Below are positions 7,479-15,469 of a DNA stretch of 64,000 nucleotides, in pieces. A program made the translations under genes and the position numbers. The DNA is taken from assembly GCF_023101185.1 (NCBI RefSeq), contig NZ_CP078077.1, positions 3,191,630-3,255,629 of the forward strand. The letters are read 5' to 3'. Under the pieces are notes generated by a model. That model saw only the letters and a program-made list of their open reading frames with translations. It searched no databases and was not told the DNA's origin. Origin of the DNA: Microbacterium galbinum (GTDB lineage Bacteria > Actinomycetota > Actinomycetes > Actinomycetales > Microbacteriaceae). The first letter of the stretch is position 1. Every line of letters begins with the position of its first letter.

Positions 7479-8885
7479 TCAGCGGCCGACCAGGCCGGTG
7501 CGGTTGATGAGCAGGTCCAGCGCCTCGTCCATCGCCGTCAGCACGCGGGCGGCGGCCTGGTAGGCGGTCTGGTAGGTCAGCAGGTTGATGGTCGCCTCGT
7601 CGCCGTCGACCGAGGCGTTCGACTGCTGCGCGGTGACCGCGGCCACGGCGCCCATGTCGGCGATGTCGGCCCTCTGCAGATCACCGGCGACCGCGACCGC
7701 GAAGCCGGTGACGAACGTCGCCCAGGTCTTGCTCGGCCCCGTGGCGGAGGCACCGAGAGCACTGATGCGGTCGGCGATCGTGGTGTCCTTCGCTCCGGCT
7801 CCCGGCGCCGCCAGCGCGAGCTGATCGAGCCCGGTGGGCACGACGCTCAGTCCGAGCGCCGCGGGCCCCGTCGTGTCGAGGGCGAAGAAGTCGCCCCCGG
7901 CCGCGCCGCCGGCCGTCACCCCGGTGCGGTGCACGTCGTTGACCGCCGCGGCGAGAGCGGCTGCGGTGTCGTTGTACGCGGCGGCGACGCCGGCGAGCGT
8001 GCCACCGTCCGCCGCCGGGGCGAGTGCGCTGATGGTGCCGCCGATCACGCCGCCGCCGACGGCGACGGGAACGTCCGGCCGATCGGCCCATGACACGACG
8101 ATACGACCGGCATCCGAGATCTCGCGCGGACCGCTCACCTGGAGCGATCGGCTGCGGTCGCCCGAGACCAGCGCATTCCCGTCGACACGGAGGGTGAGAG
8201 TGCCGTCCGACTCGACGACGCCCGTCGCCCCGATCGCCGAGGACAGCTGCTGGGCGAGCACGTTCCGCTGATCGATCAGTTCGTTGGCATTGCGTCCGGC
8301 GTGCAGCGCGTCGCGGATCTGACCGTTCAGCGTCGCGACCTGACCCGCCACCGCGTTCACGTCGGCGATGTCGCGATCGACCTGTCCGCGCAGATCGCCC
8401 CACTGGCCCGCGACGGCCTGATAGCCCGCCGCGATCTGACCGACGAGCACCTGAGCGTTGGTGAGCACGACCTGCGCCGCCGCCGGTTCCGGGGTGTTCG
8501 CGAGATCCGACCATCCGGCCCAGAAGCGGTCGAGGTTCGCGGCGAGGCCGTCCGCGGTCGGCTCCGCCATCGTGCTCTCGGCGCGGGCGGCCGCGGTCGC
8601 CCGCGCGCTCCAGAATCCGGAGGTCGAGAGGGCATCGCGCACCCGCGCGTCGAGCACGGCATCCCCGAGGCGTGCGACACCGGTGACGGAGACGCCTCCG
8701 CCGATGCCGAGGCCGCTCTTCCACAGCCCGGTCTGCCCCACGCCGGAGAGCGGAGCCTGATCGACCCTCTGCCGGGTGTACCCGGTGGTCGTCTGATTGG
8801 CGATGTTCTGACCCGTCACGGTCATCCCCGCGCGGGCGGCGGAGAGGGCGGATTCCGCCAGACGAAGACCTGAGAACGAAGACAT
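7479..8885 (-). CDS. flgK: Flagellar hook-associated protein 1 (FlgK)
   Basis: 468 aa. FlgK forms the first junction ring on the hook. It starts SSFSGLRLAESALSAARAGM, followed by GQNIANQTTTGYTRQRV, the axial-protein N-terminal signature (the ANxxTxGYxRQ box). The C-terminal helix (NLLTYQTAYQAAARVLTAMD, then EALDLLINRTG) closes the D0 coiled coil. The ATG at 8885 was preferred to an in-frame GTG at 8891 because the GAGGTG upstream of it would overlap that GTG. It is preceded by its chaperone gene flgN. Confidence 0.95.
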   Translation of the reverse strand: MSSFSGLRLAESALSAARAGMTVTGQNIANQTTTGYTRQRVDQAPLSGVGQTGLWKSGLGIGGGVSVTGVARLGDAVLDARVRDALSTSGFWSARATAAARAESTMAEPTADGLAANLDRFWAGWSDLANTPEPAAAQVVLTNAQVLVGQIAAGYQAVAGQWGDLRGQVDRDIADVNAVAGQVATLNGQIRDALHAGRNANELIDQRNVLAQQLSSAIGATGVVESDGTLTLRVDGNALVSGDRSRSLQVSGPREISDAGRIVVSWADRPDVPVAVGGGVIGGTISALAPAADGGTLAGVAAAYNDTAAALAAAVNDVHRTGVTAGGAAGGDFFALDTTGPAALGLSVVPTGLDQLALAAPGAGAKDTTIADRISALGASATGPSKTWATFVTGFAVAVAGDLQRADIADMGAVAAVTAQQSNASVDGDEATINLLTYQTAYQAAARVLTAMDEALDLLINRTGLVGR

Positions 8886-8892
8886 GGTCACC

Positions 8893-9375
8893 TCACATCC
8901 GGGTGTCGAGAAGTCGGGCGTCGCCGCCGCGGACGACGTCGCCGCTGGGCGTGTACTCGCCGGTCGGCTCGCCGAGTCCGGCGATGGTCTCCTGGGTCAC
9001 GCGGATCGCCGTGCGCAGACGCTGCTCGTTGACCTGCTTCATCTGCTCGATCTCGTCGGCCAGCGCGGTCATCGCGGAGAGGTGACCCTCGAGCACCTCC
9101 CGCCATCCGTCGGAGGGCGCCGCGGCGATCAGCTGCCGCAGAGTCGTCGCCTCGGGTGCACCCCACTCGTCGGCCACGGCCACGACGAGTGCATCACGCG
9201 AGAGCGCGACGATCGGCATGGCGGCGAGAACGCGCTCGATCTCGGTCGACGCGTGCCGGATCCACCGGTTGCGGCCGGTCGCGAGCAGCATCTGCTGCTC
9301 GTCCAGTTTGAACAGCAGCGTCTCGAGCAGCTCGCGCTCGCGCAGCAGGTGCATGCTCAGGTCGTGAGCGGCCAC
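8893..9375 (-). CDS. flgN: Flagellar export chaperone FlgN
   Basis: 160 aa, almost all helical, with heptad-like leucines (RERELLETLLFKLDEQQMLL; ALADEIEQMKQVNEQRL). This and its position directly before flgK fit FlgN, the cytosolic chaperone that keeps FlgK and FlgL unassembled for export. It has a GTG start with GAGGTGA upstream. It is the first gene of a unit served by the promoter at 9433-9461. FlgN is poorly conserved in sequence, so context carries much of the call. Confidence 0.85.
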   Translation of the reverse strand: MAAHDLSMHLLRERELLETLLFKLDEQQMLLATGRNRWIRHASTEIERVLAAMPIVALSRDALVVAVADEWGAPEATTLRQLIAAAPSDGWREVLEGHLSAMTALADEIEQMKQVNEQRLRTAIRVTQETIAGLGEPTGEYTPSGDVVRGGDARLLDTRM

Positions 9376-9407
9376 AGGGCGTCACCTCGTCGGGTCGGGT
9401 CGTCGAT

Positions 9408-9423
9408 GACGGGAATCCCCGTC
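9408..9423 (-). promoter_or_regulatory. Hairpin in the flgN leader
   Basis: In the mRNA sense the leader holds GACGGG, a GATT loop and CCCGTC, a 6-bp perfect stem about 33-48 bases before the flgN start codon. A GGA triplet sits at the stem-loop border, so this is a weaker CsrA-site candidate than those of fliC, flgB and fliP. Confidence 0.4.
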
Positions 9424-9432
9424 ACATCTACG

Positions 9433-9461
9433 ACTATCGCGACATCGCGGAGGCGAGTAAC
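9433..9461 (-). promoter_or_regulatory. Sigma-28-like promoter of the flgN-flgK-flgL-fliW unit
   Basis: On the minus strand GTTAC (9461-9457), 13 bases, then GTCGCGATAGT (9443-9433). The -10-like part keeps the CGATA core of sigma-28 promoters (GCCGATAA). The same arrangement occurs before fliC, flgB, flbD and fliP. It ends 58 bases before the flgN start codon, and the -35-like element sits in a small palindrome (CGAG-TAA-CTCG). Confidence 0.75.
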
Positions 9462-9470
9462 TCGACACGG

Positions 9471-9488
9471 ATGGGGAGAACTCCCCAT
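9471..9488 (-). terminator. Hairpin after csrA
   Basis: ATGGGGA and TCCCCAT pair across a 4-base loop, 10 bases downstream of the csrA stop and just before the flgN promoter. No T-tract follows on the minus strand, so termination may be partial. Confidence 0.5.
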
Positions 9489-9497
9489 TGACACCCG

Positions 9498-9746
9498 TCA
9501 GGAAGCTCCACTCAGACGTCGCAGGGCACCGAGGAGCGCGCTCTCCGCCGACTCGTCACCCGCGGTCTGCACCGCCTGCTGATTGGCATCGCCGACCGCG
9601 AGCACGATCTCCGCACGGTTGATGCGGGTGTCGCGAGGGGCGTCGATCCCGACCCGGACGCCGCTCGGGGTGACCGCCAGGATCGTCACCGTGATGTCGT
9701 CGCCGATCACGATGCTCTCGTTCGCGCGCCTCGTCAGAACCAGCAT
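9498..9746 (-). CDS. csrA: Carbon storage regulator CsrA
   Basis: 82 aa, slightly longer than E. coli CsrA (61) because of a C-terminal tail. It is a small dimeric RNA-binding protein that blocks translation by binding GGA in hairpin loops. The start MLVLTRRANESIVIGDDI and the RNA-contact segment with R44 (RINRAEI) are both present. Last gene of the fliP-flhA unit, 89 bases after flhA. FliW, its antagonist, is encoded 3 kb further on. Its own ribosome site reads GGACGGACATG, which includes ACGGA next to the start codon, so autoregulation is possible. Confidence 0.95.
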   Translation of the reverse strand: MLVLTRRANESIVIGDDITVTILAVTPSGVRVGIDAPRDTRINRAEIVLAVGDANQQAVQTAGDESAESALLGALRRLSGAS

Positions 9747-9835
9747 GTCCGTCCGCCTTCCCTGGCTGCGGCGCACTCGCGCCATCCTCTTCCCCAAGGT
9801 AGTGCATGCCCTCGTAAACGAGCGGAATCTGCAGA

Positions 9836-11902
9836 TCAGCCCGCCGCGCTGGGGAGAGCGGACGGAGCGATGCGCACGACCCCGACGACGTCGGTCGCGT
9901 GACCCGCCGCCCCGGCCTCGTCGTACGAGAGCACGGGGAGCGACTCGACCTGCGGTGCGAGCATCCGCCGCACGGCCTGACGCAGCGACGGCGCGCAGAC
10001 GAGCACCGGTTCGGGCCCCGCCTGCGTGAGCTCCGACACCGTGCGGCGCACGCTCTCGAGCACCTGCAACGTCGCCTCCGGCGTGAGAACGATCTGGGGA
10101 TTGCCGTCGACGACACGCATCCCCTCGAGCATCTGCTGCTCCAGCATGGGATCGAACATGACGACCCGGATGCGCCCGTCCTCGGCGAAACGTGCGGCGA
10201 TCGCGGGTCCGAGCGCCGCACGCGCGGCATCGATGAGTCCGGGGATTTCGGTCGACGTCTTTCCCCGGAGCACGAGCGCCTCGTAGATGCGCGCGAGGTC
10301 GTTGATCGGCACGCGCTCCGCCAGGAGTCCGGCGAGCACCCGCTGGATCGCCGCCAGCGAGAGCACCGCGGGAGTGAGCTCCTCGACCGTCGTGGGGCTC
10401 GTCTGCTTCAGGTGCTCGGTCAGCTGGCGCACGTCTTCGAGCGAGAGGAGGCGGTGCGCCTGGCTCTGCACGATGTCGGACAGGTGGGTGATGATGACGC
10501 TCGCGCGATCGATCACCGTTGCCCCCGCCATGTCGGCCGCGTGCGACATCTCGGCCGGCACCCACTTGCCCTCGAGCCCGAACACCGGGTCGACGACGGC
10601 CTCGCCGGGGAGCTGCTCGAGCCCCGTGCCGATCGCCAGCACGTGACCGCGGGGCACGGCTCCGCGACCGACCTCGACACCGGCGATGAGGATCGCGTAG
10701 GTCTGCGCCGGCAGATCGATGTTGTCGCGGGTGCGCACGGGCGGCATGAGGATGCCGATGTCGAGGGCGAGCTTGCGACGGAGGGACTTGACCCGGGTGA
10801 GGAGATCCCCCGAGCCACCGGCGGCGAGGTCGACGATGTCGGTGGAGAGCGAGATCTCGAGCGCGTGCACCCGCATGCGGTCCATGAGGTCGTCCGGTCC
10901 CTCCGCTCCGGCTTCGGCGGCTTCCTGCTCGAGCGCATCGGCCTCGCGCGCGGCATCCCGATCCTCGCTCGCCTTCACGCGCGACGCGGCGAAGAGCAGC
11001 ACGGCGCCGATGCTCGCGAACACGAGCAGCGGCATCCCGGGGATGAATCCCATCGCGACCGCCGCCAGCCCGGTGATGACGAGCGCGTTGCGCGACTGCA
11101 GCAGCTGTCGCGCCGCGGCCTGCCCCATCTCTGCCTCGACGTTCTCACGCGTGACGATCATGCCCGTCGACACCGCCATCAGCAGCGCGGGGATCTGCGT
11201 CACGAGCCCGTCGCCGATGGTCAGGATGCTGTACGTCTCGAGCGCCTCCCCCATCTCCATGCCGCGCTGCGCCATGCCGATGATGATGCCGCCGACGAAG
11301 TTGATGACGACGATCACGATGCCGGCGATGGCATCGCCCTTGACGAACTTCGACGCGCCGTCCATCGCCCCGTAGAAGTCGGCCTCCGCGGCGACCTCGG
11401 CCCGGCGCCTGCGCGCCTCGGCGTCGGTGATGAGCCCGGCGTTGAGGTCGGCGTCGATCGCCATCTGCTTGCCGGGCATCGCGTCGAGGGTGAAGCGCGC
11501 GCCGACCTCCGCGACGCGCTCCGCGCCCTTGGTGACCACCACGAATTGGATGACGGTGAGGATCAGGAAGATCACCGCACCGATCACGAGCGACCCGCTG
11601 ATCGTGATCTGCCCGAACGCCTGGATCACCTGGCCCGCGTGCGCCTCACTGAGCACCAGGCGCGTGGACGCCACGTTGAGTCCGAGGCGGAACAGCGTCG
11701 CGACGAGCAGCAGGCTCGGGAACACCGAGAAGTCCAGCGGCTTCTTCACGAACATGGCCGTGAGCAGGATCAGGAGCGCGAACGAGATGTTCACGACGAT
11801 GAGCACGTCGAGCAGCGGCGTCGGGATCGGCACGATGAGCAGGAGGATGATCCCGACCACCCCGACGGGGACGGCTCCCTTCGACAGCAGCTGACCGATC
11901 AT
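9836..11902 (-). CDS. flhA: Flagellar export gate protein FlhA
   Basis: 688 aa. FlhA forms the nonameric export-gate ring of the flagellar type III system. The N-terminal half has eight hydrophobic segments, the FHIPEP-family signature PSLLLVATLFRLGLNVASTR (about 60-80) and the charged cytosolic loop GARFTLDAMPGKQMAIDADL. The C-terminal half is the soluble cargo-docking domain, with NIDLPAQTYAI and the SLEDVRQLTEHL helix. It is preceded by flhB with a 38-base gap. Confidence 0.97.
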   Translation of the reverse strand: MIGQLLSKGAVPVGVVGIILLLIVPIPTPLLDVLIVVNISFALLILLTAMFVKKPLDFSVFPSLLLVATLFRLGLNVASTRLVLSEAHAGQVIQAFGQITISGSLVIGAVIFLILTVIQFVVVTKGAERVAEVGARFTLDAMPGKQMAIDADLNAGLITDAEARRRRAEVAAEADFYGAMDGASKFVKGDAIAGIVIVVINFVGGIIIGMAQRGMEMGEALETYSILTIGDGLVTQIPALLMAVSTGMIVTRENVEAEMGQAAARQLLQSRNALVITGLAAVAMGFIPGMPLLVFASIGAVLLFAASRVKASEDRDAAREADALEQEAAEAGAEGPDDLMDRMRVHALEISLSTDIVDLAAGGSGDLLTRVKSLRRKLALDIGILMPPVRTRDNIDLPAQTYAILIAGVEVGRGAVPRGHVLAIGTGLEQLPGEAVVDPVFGLEGKWVPAEMSHAADMAGATVIDRASVIITHLSDIVQSQAHRLLSLEDVRQLTEHLKQTSPTTVEELTPAVLSLAAIQRVLAGLLAERVPINDLARIYEALVLRGKTSTEIPGLIDAARAALGPAIAARFAEDGRIRVVMFDPMLEQQMLEGMRVVDGNPQIVLTPEATLQVLESVRRTVSELTQAGPEPVLVCAPSLRQAVRRMLAPQVESLPVLSYDEAGAAGHATDVVGVVRIAPSALPSAAG

Positions 11903-11940
11903 GCGTCCTACCTTCTCGTTTTCCGTGTCTGGGGTTCGGG

Positions 11941-13044
11941 TCAGAGCCCGCGGTCGCGGGTGCTCGCGAACGGCATGGTGTGGGTACCGCGCGCCGAGCC
12001 GCGCCGCTTGAGGTGCTCGATGAACGCCAGCACCTGGGCCACCGCGGTGTAGAGCTCCTCGGGGATCTCGCGGCCGATCTCGCAGGCCGCATGCAGGGCG
12101 CGGGTGAGCGGGATGTCACGCACCAGCGGCACCCCCGACTCCTCGGCCCGCTCGCGGATCTTCTGCGCCACGATGCCGGCGCCCTTCGCGACGACGCGCG
12201 GGGCGGACTTCCCGGGCTCGTACCGCAGCGCGACGGCGACGTGGGTGGGGTTGACGAGCACGACGTCGCTGTCGCCGACCGCCGCGATCATGCGGTTGCG
12301 ACTGAGGGCGATCTGGCGCGATCGCCGCTGCGAACGCACGAGCGGGTCGCCCTCGCTCTTCTTGTGCTCGTCCTTCGCCTCCTTCTTCGTCATGTGCGTG
12401 TGCTTGCGGTTGCGGCGCAGCACGACGGCGACGTCGATGGCGGCGAGCAGGATGCCGACGACGACGGCGACCTGCAGGAGGGCCATCACTCCCCCGGTCG
12501 CCTGCTCGAGGAGCCAGGTGATGTTGTGGCTGCCGCTGGCCATGAGCACGGGGACCAGGCCGGACACCACGATCCAGAGCGCGAGACCGATGGCCGTCGT
12601 CTTGAGCAGCGCCTTCGCACCCTCCCAGAGCGCCTGCCGTCCGACGACGCGCTTGAGCCCGGTGACGAGGTTGAACTGCTCGGTGCGCATCGTCACACCG
12701 CGCAGGTGGATGCCGCCCTGTGCGACGGCGGTCGCGGTCGTCGCGAGGAGCACGACGACCAGCAGCGGCAGCAGGATGCCGCCCATCGACGTCAACGCCG
12801 CCCCCAGCACCTCGACCGCGGCGTCGGCGGTCGGATGACCCGCCACCGGCGCCACCCGCAGGAAGAGCTCGGTGAGCACCTGGGTCGCCGAGGCGATCGC
12901 CGGGAGCGACATGATCGCCGCCGCTGCGATGCAGACCCAGGCCGTGAAGTCCTGGCTGCGACCGATCTGGCCCTTCTTCCGCGCCTCCTTCAGGCGACGA
13001 TCGGTCGCCTTCTCGGTGCGTTCTCCGGTATCGGTCTCGCTCAT
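11941..13044 (-). CDS. flhB: Flagellar export switch protein FlhB
   Basis: 367 aa. FlhB switches export from rod/hook to filament substrates by self-cleavage. The N terminus has the family TEKATDRRLKEARKKGQI motif, followed by four membrane segments. The autocleavage site NPTH is intact near residue 265 (VLVNPTHVAVALRY). A C-terminal tail of some 25 residues after the domain is Arg-rich. Its start overlaps the fliR stop by four bases. Confidence 0.97.
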   Translation of the reverse strand: MSETDTGERTEKATDRRLKEARKKGQIGRSQDFTAWVCIAAAAIMSLPAIASATQVLTELFLRVAPVAGHPTADAAVEVLGAALTSMGGILLPLLVVVLLATTATAVAQGGIHLRGVTMRTEQFNLVTGLKRVVGRQALWEGAKALLKTTAIGLALWIVVSGLVPVLMASGSHNITWLLEQATGGVMALLQVAVVVGILLAAIDVAVVLRRNRKHTHMTKKEAKDEHKKSEGDPLVRSQRRSRQIALSRNRMIAAVGDSDVVLVNPTHVAVALRYEPGKSAPRVVAKGAGIVAQKIRERAEESGVPLVRDIPLTRALHAACEIGREIPEELYTAVAQVLAFIEHLKRRGSARGTHTMPFASTRDRGL

Positions 13045-13802
13045 CGGGTCACCTCCAGGAGCAGCCGGGCGGCGTCGTCGGCGATCGCCGCGACCACGCC
13101 GGGGAGCGCCGCGTACACGAAGCCCACGAGCAGGAGGGTGAGCCCGATCTTGATCGGGAAGCCCATCGCGAAGGCGTTGAGGGCCGGGGCAACGCGGGTC
13201 ACGAGGCCGAGTCCGATGTCGGCGAGGAAGAGCACGATCAGCAGGGGGCCGGCGATCTGCACGGCGCTGAGCATCATCTGCCCCGCCGCTCCCACGAGCG
13301 CTTCGGCGGGATGGGCGAGATCGATCATCCCCGTGACCGGCACCGCGTCGAACGAGCGGAAGAGTCCGCCGAGAACGAGCTGGTAGCCGTCGGAGGCGAA
13401 CAGCAGCACGATCGCGGTCATCTGGAACAGGCGGGTGAACTGGGCGCCGTTCACCGCCATGCCGGGGTCGAAGGCCTGCGCGAGCTGGAAGCCGCCGAAG
13501 GTGTCGACGAGGTAGCCGGAGCTCTGGATCGCACTGAAGAGCACCATCACGAGGAAGCCGAGAAGCGCGCCCGTGAGTGCCTGCCCGACCAGTGCGAGCA
13601 GGAATCCTCCGGTGTCCAGACGCTCGTAACCCGCGGTGACGACCGGCGACACCGCCAGCGCGAGACCTGCGCCGAGCATGGCGCGAATGCGCATCGGCAC
13701 CGTCCCGTGGCTGAACGGGGGCGCGATCACGAGGAACGCCGTGATCCGCACACAGGCCAGAGCCGTCGCCTCGAGCCAGGTGAAATCGATCGGGATGTGC
13801 AT
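13041..13802 (-). CDS. fliR: Flagellar export gate protein FliR
   Basis: 253 aa, the usual size. FliR is the single-copy component of the FliPQR export-gate core. There are six hydrophobic segments, and the conserved region GGFQLAQAFDPGMA (about 110-125) matches the G-x-x-(I/L)-(D/A)-x-x-x-x-(M/F)-D-P family pattern. The open frame runs further upstream inside fliQ; the ATG at 13802 was chosen because it overlaps the fliQ stop by one base. Confidence 0.95.
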   Translation of the reverse strand: MHIPIDFTWLEATALACVRITAFLVIAPPFSHGTVPMRIRAMLGAGLALAVSPVVTAGYERLDTGGFLLALVGQALTGALLGFLVMVLFSAIQSSGYLVDTFGGFQLAQAFDPGMAVNGAQFTRLFQMTAIVLLFASDGYQLVLGGLFRSFDAVPVTGMIDLAHPAEALVGAAGQMMLSAVQIAGPLLIVLFLADIGLGLVTRVAPALNAFAMGFPIKIGLTLLLVGFVYAALPGVVAAIADDAARLLLEVTR

Positions 13803-14077
13803 CAGCCGCCGTTCAGCAGCGACGGTATGCGTGCGAACAGTTCGTTCGAGAACGCGATCATCTCGGAGATCATCCAGTGCCCGCTCACCAGCAGCGCGAT
13901 TCCGACCGCCACGAGCTTGGGCACGAAGGAGATCGTCATCTCCTGCACCTGGGTGATGGACTGCAGCAGCGAGATCGCGAAGCCGACCACGAGTGCCGTG
14001 ATCAGGAGCGGGGCGCACAGCTTCGCCGCGAGGATGAGCGCCGCCTGGCCGATGTCGATGACCGCTTCGGGATTCAT
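13802..14077 (-). CDS. fliQ: Flagellar export gate protein FliQ
   Basis: 91 aa, typical of FliQ (about 89). Two hydrophobic helices form the hairpin of the export gate. MNPEAVIDIGQAALILAAKL begins it, and SITQVQEMTISFVPKLVAV is the conserved Q-x-Q-E-x-T-x-x-F-x-P-K turn. The ATG overlaps the fliP stop (ATGA). Confidence 0.96.
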   Translation of the reverse strand: MNPEAVIDIGQAALILAAKLCAPLLITALVVGFAISLLQSITQVQEMTISFVPKLVAVGIALLVSGHWMISEMIAFSNELFARIPSLLNGG

Positions 14078-14913
14078 CCCCCACCTCCGGCGTAGGACTG
14101 CACGAGGGCGGTGATGACCATCCCCCACCCGTCGATGAGCAGGAACAGCAGGATCTTGAACGGCAGCGAGATCATGACGGGCGGGAGCATCATCATGCCC
14201 ATCGACATCAGGGCGCTCGCGACGACGAGGTCGATGACGAGGAACGGCACGAAGATGATGAAGCCGATGAGGAAGGCCGCACGCAGCTCGCTGAGCATGA
14301 ACGCGGGCACGAGCGTCTGCAGGGGGATGCTGGACGGGTCGCTGGGGTTATCCATCTGCGCGGCGCGGTGCATCAGCGCGATGTCCTCTTCGCGCGTGTA
14401 GGCGAGCATCCACTGCCGCAGCGGTTCCTGGGCGAGTTCGAACGCCCGGCCGAAGTCGATCTGCCCATCGGTGAACGGCGCGACGGCGACCGTGTTGATG
14501 TCGGTGAGCACCGGCCACATGATGAACAGGGTCAGGAAGAGGCTGAGGCCGGCGAGCACCTGGTTCGGCGGGATCGACGGCAGCGACAGGGCGTTGCGGG
14601 TGAGGGCGAGCACCACGAAGATCTTCGTGAAGCTCGACATCATCAGCAGCAGCGCGGGTGCCACGCTGAGCACCGTGATGCCGAGCAGCGTCACGATGCT
14701 GTCGGACGGCGTGCCGTTGATGCCGTTGATGGTCACGCCCTCGCCGTCTCCCGACTGCGCGGGGACGACGGATGCCGCGGCGTGGGCGCCCGTGGCGCCC
14801 CAGATCACGAACACCGCCACGAGCAGGAGCGCGACGGCGGCGAGGACCCCGATCCGGCCGTGGGCTCGCCGCGCGTGCGCCATCGGCGCGGCGGCGAGGG
14901 CTGATGCGGGCAC
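14074..14913 (-). CDS. fliP: Flagellar export gate protein FliP
   Basis: 279 aa from the GTG at 14913. FliP is the main FliPQR subunit. It has a cleavable-looking hydrophobic N terminus (IGVLAAVALLLVAVFV), then the core with LVPAFMLSELRAAFLIGF and PPVMISLPFKILLFLLIDGW, both FliP signatures, and four membrane segments. The frame extends to 14979, but the promoter -10 lies at 14985, leaving no leader. The GTG at 14913 is preceded by CGGAG and by TGCCGCC, the same bases that precede the flgB GTG. An ATG at 14883 is the other option. Confidence 0.92.
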   Translation of the reverse strand: MPASALAAAPMAHARRAHGRIGVLAAVALLLVAVFVIWGATGAHAAASVVPAQSGDGEGVTINGINGTPSDSIVTLLGITVLSVAPALLLMMSSFTKIFVVLALTRNALSLPSIPPNQVLAGLSLFLTLFIMWPVLTDINTVAVAPFTDGQIDFGRAFELAQEPLRQWMLAYTREEDIALMHRAAQMDNPSDPSSIPLQTLVPAFMLSELRAAFLIGFIIFVPFLVIDLVVASALMSMGMMMLPPVMISLPFKILLFLLIDGWGMVITALVQSYAGGGG

Positions 14914-14939
14914 GGCGGCACTCCGAAGATGGGTGTCGT

Positions 14940-14977
14940 GGCCGATCCGTAGCCAGGGGGACGAGCGATCCGTGCTC
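14940..14977 (-). promoter_or_regulatory. Twin ACGGA hairpins in the fliP leader (candidate CsrA sites)
   Basis: In the mRNA sense GAGC-ACGGATC-GCTC (14977-14963) is followed by GGCT-ACGGATC-GGCC (14954-14940, one G-U pair). Each shows ACGGATC in a 7-base loop, as CsrA sites show A-N-GGA. The flgB leader has the same two elements in the same order and spacing. They lie about 27-64 bases upstream of the GTG start. Confidence 0.6.
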
Positions 14978-14984
14978 ACACGCG

Positions 14985-15014
14985 ACTATCGCGACAGGGG
15001 TTCTCCCGCGTAAC
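14985..15014 (-). promoter_or_regulatory. Sigma-28-like promoter of the fliP-Q-R-flhB-flhA-csrA unit
   Basis: Minus strand: GTTAC (15014-15010), 14 bases, GTCGCGATAGT (14995-14985). It sits in the gap between fliO and fliP and ends 71 bases before the chosen fliP start, the same distance (70) as at flgB. The -35-like element is inside a CGCG-TAAC-CGCG palindrome. Confidence 0.78.
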
Positions 15015-15038
15015 CGCGCGAAGGGGCGAGCACGCCGA

Positions 15039-15467
15039 TCAGGCGACGGAGGTGAGCGGCGGGCGTTCCGTGTCGTCGCCGCGCTCGTCGTCGATCGTCT
15101 CGTCGTCGATCGTCTCGTCGATCTCGGCCGGAGCCTCCTGCGTGTCGACCACGCTCACACCGCCCTCGGTGACGCCGAGCACGTAGCGGATGCCCCCGAA
15201 CTCGGCCACCACCAGCTGCGCCTTGGCACCGATCCCGGTGCGGGCGACGACGGTGATCTTCTCGGGACGCGGCCGCGCGGACTTCGACGCCGAGGATCGC
15301 GGCGGACGGAGCACGGACAGCCGCCCGAGCTTCTTCGGCAGGAGTCCGTCCAGCGGGCCCCCGCCCTTCGCACCGGCCTTCTGCAGACGTCGGCTGAGGA
15401 ACAGCAGCAACCCGAGCACCGCGGCCAGGGCCACGATCATCCGCAGCGCGACGAGGACGTCGTCCAT
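15039..15467 (-). CDS. fliO: Flagellar biosynthetic protein FliO (FliZ-like)
   Basis: 142 aa. FliO is a small bitopic membrane protein that helps assemble the FliP ring. It starts MDDVLVALRMIVALAAVLGLL, one membrane helix, followed by a basic segment (LSRRLQKAG) and the FliO soluble domain KITVVARTGIGAKAQLVVAE with GGIRYVLGVTEGGVSVV (the family L-x-V-x-x-x-x-L-x-G-V-x). The acidic tail contains a direct repeat, DETIDDETIDDE. It is the last gene of the flbD unit, two bases after fliN. Confidence 0.9.
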   Translation of the reverse strand: MDDVLVALRMIVALAAVLGLLLFLSRRLQKAGAKGGGPLDGLLPKKLGRLSVLRPPRSSASKSARPRPEKITVVARTGIGAKAQLVVAEFGGIRYVLGVTEGGVSVVDTQEAPAEIDETIDDETIDDERGDDTERPPLTSVA

Positions 15468-15469
15468 GT

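Noticed and set aside
9899..12052. Plus-strand frame of about 717 codons opposite flhA and flhB
   Set aside because: His/Arg/Asp-rich antisense shadow; both flhA and flhB on the minus strand are certain.
14914..14979. Longer fliP start at 14979
   Set aside because: It would start about six bases from the -10 box, leaving no room for a leader, and the GTG at 14913 matches the flgB start context.
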